64,000 nucleotides of DNA, taken from Gaertneriomyces semiglobifer (Eukaryota > Chytridiomycota > Chytridiomycetes > Spizellomycetales > Spizellomycetaceae). A model generated the notes under the pieces. It worked only from the letters and a program-made list of their open reading frames with translations. It had not been told where the DNA came from and did not search any database. How positions within the stretch are numbered: position 1 is the first letter of the stretch; each line of letters starts with the position of its first letter. The position numbers and the translations under genes are program-made. Shown in pieces: positions 10,311-21,951 of the stretch. The stretch covers positions 1-64,000 of the forward strand of contig JAHLKF010000002.1 in NCBI GenBank assembly GCA_025558075.1, written 5' to 3'.

Positions 10311-11317
10311 GCGGCGGTTATGATGTCCTGCTGGATCACTTTGTGCCGACTATCGAGGCACTCCGGGTCGCAGCTGGGCAGGAGAATATTTTGGACGGCC
10401 TTTCCATCCAGAGAAAACGTGCCCGACTGGCCCAGGAATTGGCCGACCAATACGGAGCGGAAGCGACCAGAAACCATCAAGGTCAGTCTTTATACAACCA
10501 CCGAGGTCGGTGAATGGGTTGGATGAGTTTCTTGACACCCCATTCACGGGCGACGTTGTCGAACTCATCGACCAAAGTTCTGATGTCCGTGGATGAGAAC
10601 ACCACCAAAATGTACCATGTGGCAAGAGCCATTTTGTTCGACTTTTAGGCTGCTGTATATTTCCAGCCGGGCAACGCCCTGTCGACTGCAAAGGAGAGGA
10701 AAAACCTGGTCACACGGGTTGGGCCGCTACTTAACCACATCGAACAAACCTTTGGCACGGTCACGTTCGAGTGGATCGAACGTTTGTCGAGGGCCACTAA
10801 AAAGCTCTCTCGGTTAACGAACCCCTTAAGCAAGACGACCTCCTACAACGTGGACGTCATTGCCGAGTCCACCGATGACCAGCAGGAGATCCTCTATCTC
10901 GAGGCCAGCGGTGGTACGGCTGAGCGGGACGGTAGGCACCATGATCACGCCCTTGAGATGGGACTAAAGTGGTTCAGGAAGCCATTAACGGCGCAACTTA
11001 CCGGCTGTGCCAGTTCCTTGACGTACCAGTCGCAATGGCTTGCCAGGTAAAGTCGTTTGCAGTGCAGATCATCAATGACCGCATCACCCTTGTCTAGGTG
11101 TCCTTGGTTGGTCCCAAAGAATTCATCGCGATTGAGTGTAAGAGTGCGAGGTTGCCCTTCTCCTGGTCCAACGTGGACCTATACCACGAGATCTTTGATC
11201 TCGTATTTTATCTGGTTAACGAGCTCGAGAACCAGCGCCGCGTTGGAGCCCAGCTCCGCAGAAAGACACGTGCTGTTGACCCTGTGTCCCTGCGCATCCG
11301 GGACTGGTTGGCCTGAG
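10311..11317 (+). pseudogene. Decayed gene, PD-(D/E)XK nuclease-like core suspected
   Basis: Coding-like blocks are spread over about 1 kb with stops and frame changes. The first block (10311-10493) ends in a charged helix (RKRARLAQELADQYGAEA). A second (about 10640-11050) reads LSKTTSYNVDVIAESTD, then EILYLEASGGTAE, then DHALEMGLKWF. A third (11098-11316) reads VGPKEFIAIECKSARLPFSW and FDLVFYLVNELE. The order D-x(about 15)-ExSG, then a helix, then a beta-rich C-terminal part resembles uncharacterised restriction-nuclease-like proteins of early fungi, some attached to Crinkler headers. That link is pattern-based and weak. At least two frame breaks make this copy non-functional. Confidence 0.35.
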
Positions 11318-12471
11318 CTTCAGCTCCCGCTAGGTTCTTGAAATTGATGGTGGTGCCTTGTGCTGTTGGCTGCGTTCATTGCGCTGTTGATGCCGTTGTG
11401 GTCGTTTTCAGCGTCGCTTGTTTCAGCTTCTTCGTGCAATTCGTTGAATGCTGTGGATGTTCCGAGTGCGTTGTGCTGTTGATGCGTTGGGTGTTTCGTT
11501 TGGTTGTTGTTCCTATAAGTCAATGTATGGCCGATTGGTCCAAGAAACTTTCTCACGCGCTGTGACTTGTAGCTGCAAGCTGTCAAAACAGCGGCATCAG
11601 ACTTAAACGTTTCGATCGACACCAGGACTCCCCGCAGCCTGATCCCTATGCATATGGCGCAGATGAATCCCCCAGCCAGTGACTTGGCACGACGATGGAG
11701 AGGTCTGCGAGCATCAACGACTTTGTACGGATACGTATGGGTATCCTACATCTTAGCCGACCTTTCACCAAGAGCAGTCCAAGAAATCAAACTTTCCGTG
11801 ATTGCCGCGATGGACGTCTGCCAGACAATGGTGTTTATTCTTATCTACAGAAAGAGTACGGTTATGTGGGTTTATGACCGCGACTTTCCAGACGCCCGCA
11901 CTACCATCGGTTCCATTGGTACGAAGACTCTATTGCGTGACAGACGCCGGTTATTCTGCTAGCGTTCTGTCACCTTACTGCATCCTTCAGAATATCGCAT
12001 CTGCCACTTTTATGATGCGAACGTGCACATTTTCCCACGGCCATAGATATAGATCGAAACGTTTCTCACTGATCCACTCTCATGATGCTCCCTTGAAATG
12101 AGAAGTCAATTCTCAATCAAGATGAGTTGATCAAGACACACGCCATTTGCAGTCCCAATCGGGATGACGCTTCGGTGCGGAAGGCCGGAAAAAAACCGGA
12201 TTTTTCCTCTGCTACTCTGCTTCGTACCTTTACCGGGAGCATGATCATCAATGAATATGAGGAGGCCTTTTGCATTTGGCGGCCGCAAGGGAACCAAACA
12301 AAGCGGTTATCGATATCACATTTGGATCAACTTGGAGACGCGGCGTGCTGTGATTGATAAAAGCGATCTGAGATTTTGTTTGGCGTTTTGCTTCAACTTT
12401 TATAACGACTGGCGACGAAGACCGAGAAGCGGAGAGGGAAACCCGACCGAGAAAATAAGAGAGGAAGGACC
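11318..12471. other. Gene-poor stretch before tRNase Z
   Basis: 11,340-11,520 is unusually rich in G and T on the plus strand. 11,690-11,880 has a 60-residue open frame (ERSASINDFVRIRMGILHL) that may be a relic exon. The final 350 bases presumably hold the promoter and leader of the tRNase Z gene; a purine-rich tract (about 12,415-12,470) directly precedes its ATG. Confidence 0.4.
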
Positions 12472-15400
12472 ATGAAATCGTCTATTCAAATTTTGGGCAC
12501 TCGGACAGGGGATACCACTCCCTCCGTCCTGGTGACCTTCGACTCACAGCGCTACTTGTTTAACGCCGGAGAAGGAACTCAGCGCTTCTGTATTGAAAAG
12601 CGAGTCCGGCTCGGAAAGCTCAACAATATCTTCTTGACAAAGGTTCAGTGGGACGCATGCGGTGGCATTCCAGGTACGCTCGTTTTCCCTGATGCATGTC
12701 GTGTTGCGCCCCCAGGTTTGATACGTTTGCGTTCGCAGGAATGCTTCTCAGCTTAGATGATGCAGGCAACAACAACATTCAACTCCATGGAGGAAGTAAT
12801 CTGGCCCATTTCATGGCAGCAACTCGCCATTTCGTCTTCAAGTAAGCTGATTGGCGTGCATCTGCCCTTCTAAGCTTGCACGGTATAGACTGAGTTTTAT
12901 AACAGAATGTCCGCGCATGTTAAAGTCAATGAGTTCGACGAAGGCTCCAAGCCCTTTTCGGACGAGAATCTGACTGTACTCCCAGTTTTGATACGTCCTG
13001 TACAGGCAGCAAACTGCCGGTGCAAACATCCGACGTCTTCATTCAAAAAGTTGGCAGCCGAAGCAAAGGACGGCAGTCCGAAGAGCGTAGATGCTCCTGG
13101 CAGCGTGGTTAGCAGAACTAGTGAAACAGTTTTGGATCAAGCCGTTGGCACAAAGAGAAAGGCCGTGGATGACGGCAGTGACTTGCGCGCTTCCGTCATG
13201 CGTAAAAGCGATCAAAGCGTTCAACACTGCAGACAAATCATTCAACAAATGTTCAACAGTGGCGAGTCGGTATCGATCAATGTAGGTCGTAACAAGGCGC
13301 ACGGGGCGACTCGCGGCAATGTCCCTAGTTCAATCCAGGAGGGGAAAAAGGATCATACCAAATTAGTTCGCCTTCCTGAAACCTCGCCTAGTGATACGGT
13401 GATTTCTTACATTTGCAAAGGGCCTGCAGTCAGAGGAAAATTTGATGTAGCAACAGCGCAAAGCCTAGGAGTGGCTCCCGGGAAGCAGTTCTGTAGGTCA
13501 GCGCTCCTGTCGCGGCTGCTTGTTAGGTGGGCTAACACCACTCCTTCCCCTAGGCCAACTGCTCGATGACTTTGAGTCTGTGACAACCAACTCACAAGGA
13601 GATGTGCATCCACACCAAGTTGTGGGACCTGAGAAGGCTGGCTGTGTATGACTTCCGTTGTCAGCCGATCCTTGCGTGGTTCGTATAACTAATTCCCCTA
13701 TCACTTTTGCAGGTCTTTATTGTTGTCGAGTGTCCGTCGACCGAGTACATACCCAGCCTTGTGAACAGTGACCACTTCGTTCCTCACTATGCGGAACATA
13801 CATCGAACCCAGTTGCGACCATAGTTCATATGCTTGGCGATGATGTCCTTGAAGCCGCTGATTATCAGACCTGGATGAAGAGGTTCGGGCAGACCACTCA
13901 AGTATGGCTGGATGTGCTGATCTTTCTACACCTTGCACTAACAAGTAAGGCTTAGCACATCATTATCAGCCGGAAGCACTGTGCCAAGCCAATCGTGTTC
14001 TGCGGCAGTGCTACTAGTCAGCATCGACTTAGCCTTTTGGATCCGGATGTCTTCCGCGTCCCTTACTACTCCAATACGCCAGCAACACTTCCCATAGGTA
14101 GGTTTGGCTGAACCCATCTCCGCATGACCCATGTGAAGTCTTACTTCCAGATACAGCTCTCCAAACAAACACGGCAGTGGCGTTTCCTCTCATGGTCTAT
14201 AACATGGAACCGCTGAGAGGATTTGAAGACCACGAGCCGCAAAGCCTTTGGGATCATTTGGACCCTAATGGAAAAGTGTTAAGAAAACTCGAACACCCGT
14301 CTATGGTCTCGTATCACGAAGCGGCCACCGGCATCCAGAATGAGATACGGTCCACGATCACAGAGGAGGAGCAATTGAACTCGGACGGCAGTGATGTGAT
14401 GCTGTGCACCTTAGGAACAGCAGCAGCCCTTCCGTCAAGATACCGCAATGGTACGTGAGTCGGCATTCGTGCTTTGACGTTCCCTTTGACTGATTGGGAC
14501 CATAGTGAGTTCCACCTTGGTGGATGTACCCAACGTAGGTACAATACTGTTGGATGCTGGAGAAGGGACATTTGGACAGTTGTTTCGACGCTTTTACAAT
14601 CCTCCGGACGGACCAACGCTAAATGATACGTTGCGAAATCTGCGACTGCTGTTCATTTCGCACATGCATGCCGATCATCACGTTGGGGCGATACGAATTC
14701 TGAAAGAAAGATATAAGGTGGTCCATCGAGTTTCTGCTTGCATGCTGATGATGCGCTAATGCTTTAGAGTTCCTAGTTATTGAGTGGGGCGTCAGTCTCC
14801 CAGCCTCTGTACATCGTTGGCCCTCCTCATTATCACGTGTGGCTAAGGGAGTATGCGGATTGTGAAGATCTTGGGCTTGATAGCATTATCTTCATCCCGT
14901 GCCACGATTTTGAGCAAGGTGGTACTATACAGAGGACGTCTGACACAGACAGGTAAATATCAATTGGTATGCTTGCAATTCTTGAAGACCAACCCAGTCG
15001 TTTCTTCAGGCTTCTCAAACATCTGTGCTTGAAAAGCTTACAAACTGTGCAGGTGCACCATGCACCTTACGCCTACGGTGTCTCCATTGTACTCACGTCA
15101 GGCTTCAAATTGGTGTACTCCGGGGACTGCCGGCCAGACTTGCATTTGTTGGAAGTTGGAGGTGAAGCCGACGTGCTAATTCATGAGGCCACCTTCGAGG
15201 ACGATCCATGTGGATTCCAGGAAGCGCAATCTAGGAGACATTCAACGACTAGTGAAGCGGTGATCGTTGGGGGGCGCATGAACGCCAAGTGGATTATCCT
15301 GACGCATTTCTCTCAACGGGTCCCAAAGCTGCCCAAACTTAACCTGGATCCTTTCCCTTCTGATATCCGAGCTCGGATGCAAAAGTGCGTCGGCGTCGCG

Positions 15401-15634
15401 TTCGACCTGATGTCACTGAAAGTAAAGCAGCTTCGGCGCATGGCAATGTACTTCCCAGCACTGGAGAAACTGTATCCCGCTCGTTTGGAGGACTCGCCTG
15501 ATCTGGATCAAGAGGATTTGCAACAGCAGGATGATCTTTCCGGTGCTAGTGATAACCGCCAACATAAGCAGAGTAGCACCCCTCACAGAGGCCGAGGTAG
15601 AGGACGCCCTCAAGGACGATATGACCAACGGTAG
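12472..15634 (+). CDS. trz1: Long-form tRNase Z (ELAC2/Trz1 type)
   Basis: Endonuclease that removes the 3' trailer from tRNA precursors in nucleus and mitochondria. About ten exons. Exon 1 (12,472-12,673) opens with IQILGTRTGDTTPSVLV and NAGEGTQRFC, the amino half signature. It joins in frame to 12,739-12,841 (MLLSLDDAGNNNIQLHG), 12,906-13,492, 13,554-about 13,645 and 13,713 onward (VFIVVECPSTEYIPSL). The C-terminal catalytic half has LLDAGEGTFGQL, the metal-binding HMHADHH (about 14,660-14,680), then VHHAPYAYGV, the YSGDCRPD aspartate motif, RRHSTTSEA and ILTHFSQR. All residues of the metallo-beta-lactamase site are visible. The tail after 15,480 is Asp/Gln-rich then Arg/Gly-rich. Stop at 15,634; the convergent kinase gene ends only 103 bases beyond. 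Start chosen because it is the first ATG and aligns with the family start. Confidence 0.93.
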
Positions 15635-15737
15635 CAATTTTATGCGGCACAGACTGCCCAATATGTATTAGTAGAGCTTATATTAAAAAATCTGATTAAG
15701 GGTATCTACAAATTCAGCAAATGGTGATTGAAGATCG

Positions 15738-17477
15738 TCAGGCGACAATCTCCACGTTGGTGGGCTTCCTCAAACCAAGCGCCTGGGCAGTCGACTCATC
15801 CAGCAGGATACTTCCCACTGGGCCTGCAAGGTGAGTCTGCCCAGGTTTAGCTAAGCCATCGTCTCTCGGAACTCCTGACATCGCTCGCGGAATAGTCTGA
15901 TGTGCGTCTGTACCACTTGCATTCGGGCGCAACACGTAATTGTTTATAGGATCTGGCACAGTTGTGGCATGTCCGCTCATAAACACACTTTTCGATTTTA
16001 TCATGGACATAGAAGGGTTCGTGGATATTGGACGATTGTTGTCTACAGACACCGACGACTCCCGCAACTTCACCAGATCCATTCCCGACGCTGGTGGTGC
16101 AGATGTGGGCTCCTGTAGATCAATGTAATCTGGATGGCTCCAGTCATAATACTGTGTGCGTGCAGAGCTGTTAAAATCAGCATCCTTACGCAGAACGCAT
16201 GTGTCTAAAGCTTACCGCGAACTGCCGCTCAATCATCATCATCTCTGGCGATAACGCACCAGGGTCCATTTTTTTCGACTTTGTCTTGGTACCCAAAGGA
16301 TTCTCATTCAGCAGTATTTCCTCGAGATCGTGAGAGGCGTCATAATTTGCTTTGTTCTTCGGTGGGCAAAACAACGGAGTCGATTCCTTTTTCATCAACT
16401 TTTCCCACGAAATATCAGCAAAGAAGGGATGTTGACGCATTGCCTCCTTTCCCTCTTCACCAACCCCAAGACGCTTTGTCACTTGATACGTCATGAGCCC
16501 AGCTATGAAGGACTTGCAATGATCAGAAACACGAGGATATCTGTTCTCATGTCGCCTTTCGGTTCGACTTCTGGAGGACGTTTGCGATGTGACAGTTGAG
16601 CCCGTGCTGCTAGTAGCAGATTCGCCTGGTAAAGGCGGGCGAGGGAATCTCCAATCCCCTTTCTTGATCAGGTCCCGCTTATGTTTACCCCTGAATGGCC
16701 TTTCTGCAAAAACCATCTCATACGCCATGACTCCCAATGACCACCAGTCCACGCTGTAGAAGTAGCCCTGCCCCAGTAACAGTTCGGGGGCCATATATGG
16801 TTCTGTTCCAGCCACGGACTTCAATGGCCGGTCGTCCCGGAACTTGACTGCAATGTTGAAATCAGTCAAGTATGCATGTCCATTCTCATCAAGAAGAATA
16901 TTCTGAGAATGCAAAGCAACAGTTAGGTTTGCAAACCATATTATGTTGATGTAAGACACTTACGTCTGGCTTGATATCGCGGTGGACAATCCGGTGCATA
17001 TGCAGGAAATCTAATGCGGAAGCTATCTCTGCCAGGATGTGCTTCGCTGCGTCCTCTCGTATAGGCCTTCCAAGATGGAACCTCAAATCGCCTCCCGACA
17101 TCAAATCCAAGGCCATATACAGATTTTCCCCATCTTGAAACGAGTATCGAAGGTTACATATAAAGGGATGCTTGATCTCCTGAAGCAAGTTGCGCTCCTG
17201 AACAACATGATGCACCGCTTTCTCGGCAACGCACTTCGCTTTGTTGATATATTTGAGAGCGTACACCTCTCCTGTCTTTTTCTTTTGCACGATTGAGACC
17301 TGAATACCCCCATTTTAGTACGGCGGCAAACCAACGTCTGCTCATCAACGCACGCGCTGATACCTTTCCAAAGGCGCCTTTGCCGATGGCCCTTTGCACA
17401 ACGAAATCCTCGAGTGTGATCTTTCTGTAAACGCTGTCTCGGGGGGCAATCTCGGGCTTGCGCATGCAGTTCCCCAT
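15738..17477 (-). CDS. STK32/YANK-like Ser/Thr protein kinase
   Basis: AGC-class kinase. The start at 17,477 gives MGNCMRKPE, a textbook N-myristoylation signal plus a palmitoylatable Cys, so membrane attachment is likely. Exon 1 ends in the glycine loop RAIGKGAFGKV. The next exon has YALKYINKAKC (lysine of subdomain II), HPFICNLRYSFQD, LMSGGDLRFHL and the catalytic loop HRDIKPD. An intron lies between that Asp and NILLDENGHAYLTDFNIAV, where DFN replaces the usual DFG, as is typical of YANK kinases. GTEPYMAPE and DWWSLG follow. The tail after the kinase domain is Ser/Pro-rich and ends at 15,738. Compared with animal STK32 it has a Ser-rich insert in the C-lobe (about 16,540-16,620). Substrates are unknown. 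The ATG upstream at 17,579 would lose the myristoylation signal. Confidence 0.88.
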
Positions 17478-17761
17478 ACTGACGAGACTTGATTCTCTCC
17501 TCCGGAGGATTAAACGCACCGTACACGGTGACAGCACCAAAGTGCCTGGTAGTAACCACTTTTCAGCGAGCTTTTCCACAGAGGTTTACAGTTATATACG
17601 TATAGAGTACCGGTGGATACAACACCGGGGGTGGATCCCGCACAGTTCCTGCCTTCAACCGCTGTGAGACAGTGAACGTATATATTTTTATATATATAGT
17701 TCACCCAAAATAGATCAGACCTATTTAAGGGCACTAAATATTGTCAGCAACAAGCCCCGGA

Positions 17762-18013
17762 ATGGGCCTATTGACAACGGGAAGTATCACAGAAGAGCGT
17801 CTATGGTTCTACCATTTAGAGCCTTCAACACTGAAGAGCTCGGCATACTCAAAGAAGCGTCTACAGGAATTTGTGGATATTAGTTTGGCCATTGACGTTA
17901 CCTACCTCCAGCGAAACTCACGTTATCAATCGGAATTCGTGCTGAGGAAGGTTAAGAGATATCAGCGCATTTTGGACTTTGGCCAGTCCGTGTCTGCTGA
18001 TGATTTTAAATAA
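17762..18013 (+). CDS. Small hypothetical open frame
   Basis: An uninterrupted frame of 83 residues from an ATG at 17,762 lies in the 580 bases between the 5' end of the kinase gene and the 3' end of the ChAPs gene. It contains ERLWFYHLEPSTLK and a Lys/Arg-rich middle. No domain is recognised and no homologue is known to me, so it may be chance. Confidence 0.25.
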   Translation: MGLLTTGSITEERLWFYHLEPSTLKSSAYSKKRLQEFVDISLAIDVTYLQRNSRYQSEFVLRKVKRYQRILDFGQSVSADDFK

Positions 18014-18063
18014 GCACGTTGCAATTGGACTGGGATACTGAAGAGGCATCACATCAGTAACCG

Positions 18064-20679
18064 TTATGAGAATCGCGAGACCAGCCATCTGCACGCTACC
18101 GTTGTTTCGATGAATGCCCGGTCAAGAATGGCGATCAGTTTTGCCACGGCACGTAAGGTCTCCTGCATATTACCCTCATCTGAGTGCATTTCCAGAAGCT
18201 TTAGCCACGATTTCATGGAAAATTTCTGGCTTAGGCACAGTCTGTATGCCTCCTTCGCGTCCTCCTGCAAATATAGCGCTTGTCAAGCTGTTATGTATAA
18301 CATCGATGTGCAGCACACTCTGCTAACCTTGTAATCCAATCTTTGCGCGAGATCGCCGTATATTTCCCATTCTGCCCCGGTCTTTCGATATAGCAAGACG
18401 TTGGCATTTGCTCCGGCCTGGTTCTTGTACTGGGAGATTTCCTGAAATCAAAGTGAGCGCGGAAAGAGTACTTGACGGCTGTGATGGGTGATTTTACCTG
18501 CTTTAGCAAGGTGTATAGTCGAATGTCTTGATACAGAACCATGAACAAGTTATCCAGCCATTTTTCACAAAGGCGTTTGTTTTTGAAACTAAAAGAGACA
18601 CTATGTGGCGGCGCTCTGGGGTTCTGAAAGCATGAAAATGTGAAAATTAGCTCAAAGTTGTCCTTTCCGATGACCTGCCCCGTTACAAGCAATCAAAGTA
18701 CCGGCGTATGATTTTCTGGGGAGGGACCGGACGAGTGTGTCTGCGCCCCTGTCTTCTTCATAAGCTCATCAATACTCAGTCCATGCCTGCGACCGTCATC
18801 AGACAACTGCGGTGAACTTTCCCTGTCGCGGCCCCGGGTGTCGTCGTCCAAACTGATAGCTTCCATTGGCGCTTCAACGTCGTCAGGCCTATCACCTTCA
18901 GGCCCTTTCTCATCCATGGATGTCATCAGCGGCGCGCCGGGTGCGGTAACCTCCTCGGTGATACGAAGTTGTTCGGTTTTATCCTGCTCTTCGGCCAAAG
19001 CGCGATGTATTCTGTACTCCTCCTCCATAACGAAAACCGTTGATCTATGCCGGAGAAGTTCTTCCCAACCGATTTTGCCCGCAATTCGGATTAAAAGATG
19101 GTAAGCTTTGCTGAACGTCCCTCGCAGCGAAAGAAAAGAAAGTCTCCGTAACTCAGGGTGAACCTCATTTTCACGCGGGTCATTCTCGTCGTATATCGAA
19201 CCACTTCCCCCTGCGCCCTTTTTGGAATCTTCATCGGATTTGGTGTTGGTTCCAGTTGCCCGCAAGGGTAAATGAGTCCTGACCGGTGGCGGCATGCGAT
19301 GTGCATCCTTTTCGCAGTACGTAAACATGGGGCAAGCGTTTAGAGAAAGCAGCGCCTGCACAGAAACAAAAACATCAGTATTGCCTGTACTTCACTACTT
19401 GCGAATTGAAACTGACCGCTTCATAGTCGCCAATTTCGGTATACATTTCGGTGAGTTTTGCCCAGGTACAAAATTCGGAAGGGGCATGTACAACCGCCAG
19501 TTTTGCAAGTCGCAGAGCCATATCCAGTTTCCGCTATTACAAATTGTGGGCATTATGGTACCACTGCGATCGTTGAAGAACCACAGCGCGTTACCTTTTT
19601 CTTCAAGAAGTCAATTTGAACCATCAACAACCCATACGACATTGGTTGACGCTTCAACGCCTCGTACAGAACTTGGACGGCTTTTATTTCCTCGTCTAGC
19701 AAGAACAAGGTTAACTTCTGGGGTTGCAAGTGCATAGTATTGGGAAAGTACCCGTGTCCAACAAGGCTTGAGCCAGGACCGCTCCAACCTCAGGGTCATT
19801 GGCGTATAGGGGTTCAAAAAACTTTGCCGCCTCTCTTGTACGCCCAGCTTGCGTAAAATATTTGACGAGGCCATTGGTGAGATGGTTGTTGAAAAACGTA
19901 GCATGTTGGAGTTCAGGTTCGGTGCCGAGTTGCCAGCCTAACACACGGACGGACCATGAGTATACTGTGGAATGCGATTTCCAAAACGACGTACAGGACA
20001 ACCTTTCCAAAACTGCCCGGCGGCTGCCTCAAGAAAGCGTTTCTCAGCAGCAAGTGTAGGCAAGGGATCAACTTTGCGGAGGCCCAACAAGGGTTGGCCG
20101 TCATTTCCATCCGGCTCATCGTTATCATCAAGAATCGCGCGAAGAACGGCGGAAACATGAGCTTCCTCCCACATACTCGAATTTTCAATGGGGTATTTAT
20201 CGCCTCGAACATCCACCGCGTAGGCTTCCACACCGCCAGGAATCCGTACTTCAACGCGCATGTCCACGCGTGAAAACGCATTGAAACAGCAATAGGTGCC
20301 GCACCTGATCTTCCACGGCGACTTTGTAGCTCCTGATCCCTGTTAATGCGGTCATGCGATTAGTGATGACGGAAACAACTGAGTCTAGCTGTCTAAATGA
20401 CCAACCAGAGAGTAGGTCAATGAATTTAAATAAGCCGCCAGAGGGCCGGACGAGCTGGCGTCCGTTCCGAGAACATAATGATATGAGCCGATCTAAGGAT
20501 TCAGAGCGGTATTAACGAGGATCTAGAGTATGCCTCACGCATCGACCCACATCTTTGGCTTGTGACTTCGAGTTCGTCTTGATGATGTGACAGAGATCCG
20601 GTGGCCCCAGCTCCCGAAATGTTGCTAGAACGTATCGCTGATTGAGCTCCGTGCGTTCTCCGTTGGCGCAGCGCTGCAT
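18064..20679 (-). CDS. ChAPs family protein (Bch1/Bud7-like exomer subunit)
   Basis: Chs5p-Arf1p-binding proteins are the cargo adaptors of exomer, which carries selected membrane proteins from the trans-Golgi to the surface. Family signatures are visible in order: RELGPPDLCHIIKT (about 20,600), HYVLGTDASSSGPLAAYLNS (about 20,440), CGTYCCFNAFSRVDMRVEV with RIPGG (about 20,240-20,310), TPR-like helices (LLDEEIKAVQVLYEALKRQP), LSLNACPMFTYCEKD and HRMPPPVRTHLPL (about 19,300), and a C-terminal TPR block ending at 18,064. There are at least seven exons. The acidic Ser-rich insert at 18,720-18,960 is not typical. The start is uncertain: the ATG at 20,679 directly precedes the first conserved block, but an upstream exon may exist (a frame reading KEAIWWRQIRPFFG ends at a GTAAGAG donor near 20,812). 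Confidence 0.85.
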
Positions 20680-21102
20680 GCACTCTACCTAATGACTCTG
20701 TCCGTGAGGACAAGCTCTCTCCAAGCTCGTTCTCGAAAAACTCAGGAATGCCTTTAAAGCTTTGCTTTAAGGAAAGGTTCAGGAACCGGCATCAAGGAGC
20801 TCTCTTACCCCGAAGAACGGACGGATCTGCCGCCACCATATCGCCTCCTTATAGCTCCGTTTTCTTGGGACGGTACAAAGAAAGAGAGTGCAATATACGT
20901 AATGTACCTTGGTCGTGTAATACGCAGCAGCAGTGGCAACTACTTCAAAAACCGGCGTATGTGATCCGGTTGAGACCGTTGAGTGCATTGTATATAAATT
21001 GTTGGTTTGCGGCGCGCCTTTCGCACGGCGTTCAATTATACATTTGGATATTTGGACGACGGAAGCAAACGGTTCAATACACAGACGAAGTCAGTGTTCA
21101 CG
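20680..21102. other. Divergent promoter region between ChAPs and Kunitz genes
   Basis: The sequence between two divergent genes should hold both promoters. TATATAAAT near 20,990 sits about 110 bases before the Kunitz ATG and could serve as a TATA element. A possible first exon of the ChAPs gene lies at about 20,812-20,980 on the minus strand. Confidence 0.4.
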
Positions 21103-21679
21103 ATGAAAGGCGTGGAAATGCTACTGTCCTGCTTTGCCCTGTCGCTGCTTGCTGGCTGCGCTACCGTCGCTGCCTACATACCTGAACAATGTCTGAAGAA
21201 ACCGGATGTTGGTCCTTGCAGGGGAAGTTTTCCAAAGTACTACTATGACGGCGACAGGGGCGAATGTGCCTTATTCACATATGGCGGTTGCGACGGCTCA
21301 GTGCCATTTGAGGTATCAATTTCCGCCATTATGGGGATTGTGGACAAGGTTTTTTTTGGCTTACAGACGCCCATGTCACTATAGAGCATAGAAGACTGTC
21401 GGACGACATGTTTATCTACTACGACTACTGCCCGGAATGAGCTAGGATCAAGCACTCACGTAGCCGCACCTGTTCGTGATTTTATAACGTGTCTGGACAA
21501 TCCCTGTTCCCCGCAGGAGCTGTGTGTGGACTCTCGATACCCCATTGCATGCTTCGTAGCTCCAGTAAGTCGTCGTTGCTTGGCTTTGCGCATTCAGCTA
21601 TAACTCATATGCTTGCCGCCACCAGTGTCCTCAGTACCATTGCTATGCTAATCCCAACAAGGTGATGACCATTCAATAG
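21103..21679 (+). CDS. Secreted Kunitz/BPTI-domain protein
   Basis: From ATG 21,103 an N-terminal signal peptide (MLLSCFALSLLAGCATVAA core) is followed by one Kunitz domain: QCLKKPDVGPCRG, YYYDGDRGECALFTYGGC, then an intron (donor after PFE near 21,311; acceptor ...CACTATAG near 21,382) and EDCRTTC. All six cysteines of the fold are present. The residue after Cys2 is Arg, the P1 position, predicting inhibition of trypsin-like serine proteases. A second cysteine-rich part (CLDNPCSPQELC) continues past another intron with CPQYHCYANPNK; the stop shown is at 21,679, but a further exon is possible since AAG|GTGATG could be a donor. Kunitz domains are common in animals and rare in fungi. A secreted inhibitor acting on host or competitor proteases is inference. 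A shorter signal peptide could start at 21,118. Confidence 0.8.
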
Positions 21680-21951
21680 TGAAAGGTCATGGGAAACAAG
21701 CATCAACTGCAGTTTTGGCGATCCATATTTGACGAGTTTCACTTTGGAAAATAACAATTTCGAGCGTAACAAAGGCTTTCAATGTCTGTATGGGACCTGA
21801 TGCAGATGCCCGACTGTTGAATTTGACTGGCCATAACCATTATGCACTATCCCAACCGTGCAAGTACACGAAAGCGCAGCACGAATCGACGGTAGCAGAT
21901 CTGCTCTCAACTTCTGTATTTTTGCGAATTTGTACAAAATTGAACGATCCT

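Noticed and set aside
20240..20345. Apparent one-base frameshift in the ChAPs gene at an AAAA run (20,273-20,276)
   Set aside because: Reading 20,281-20,345 in the frame of VDMRVEV gives CGTYCCFNAFSRVDMRVEV, the conserved family sequence. The other frame was a shadow, so no frameshift is needed.
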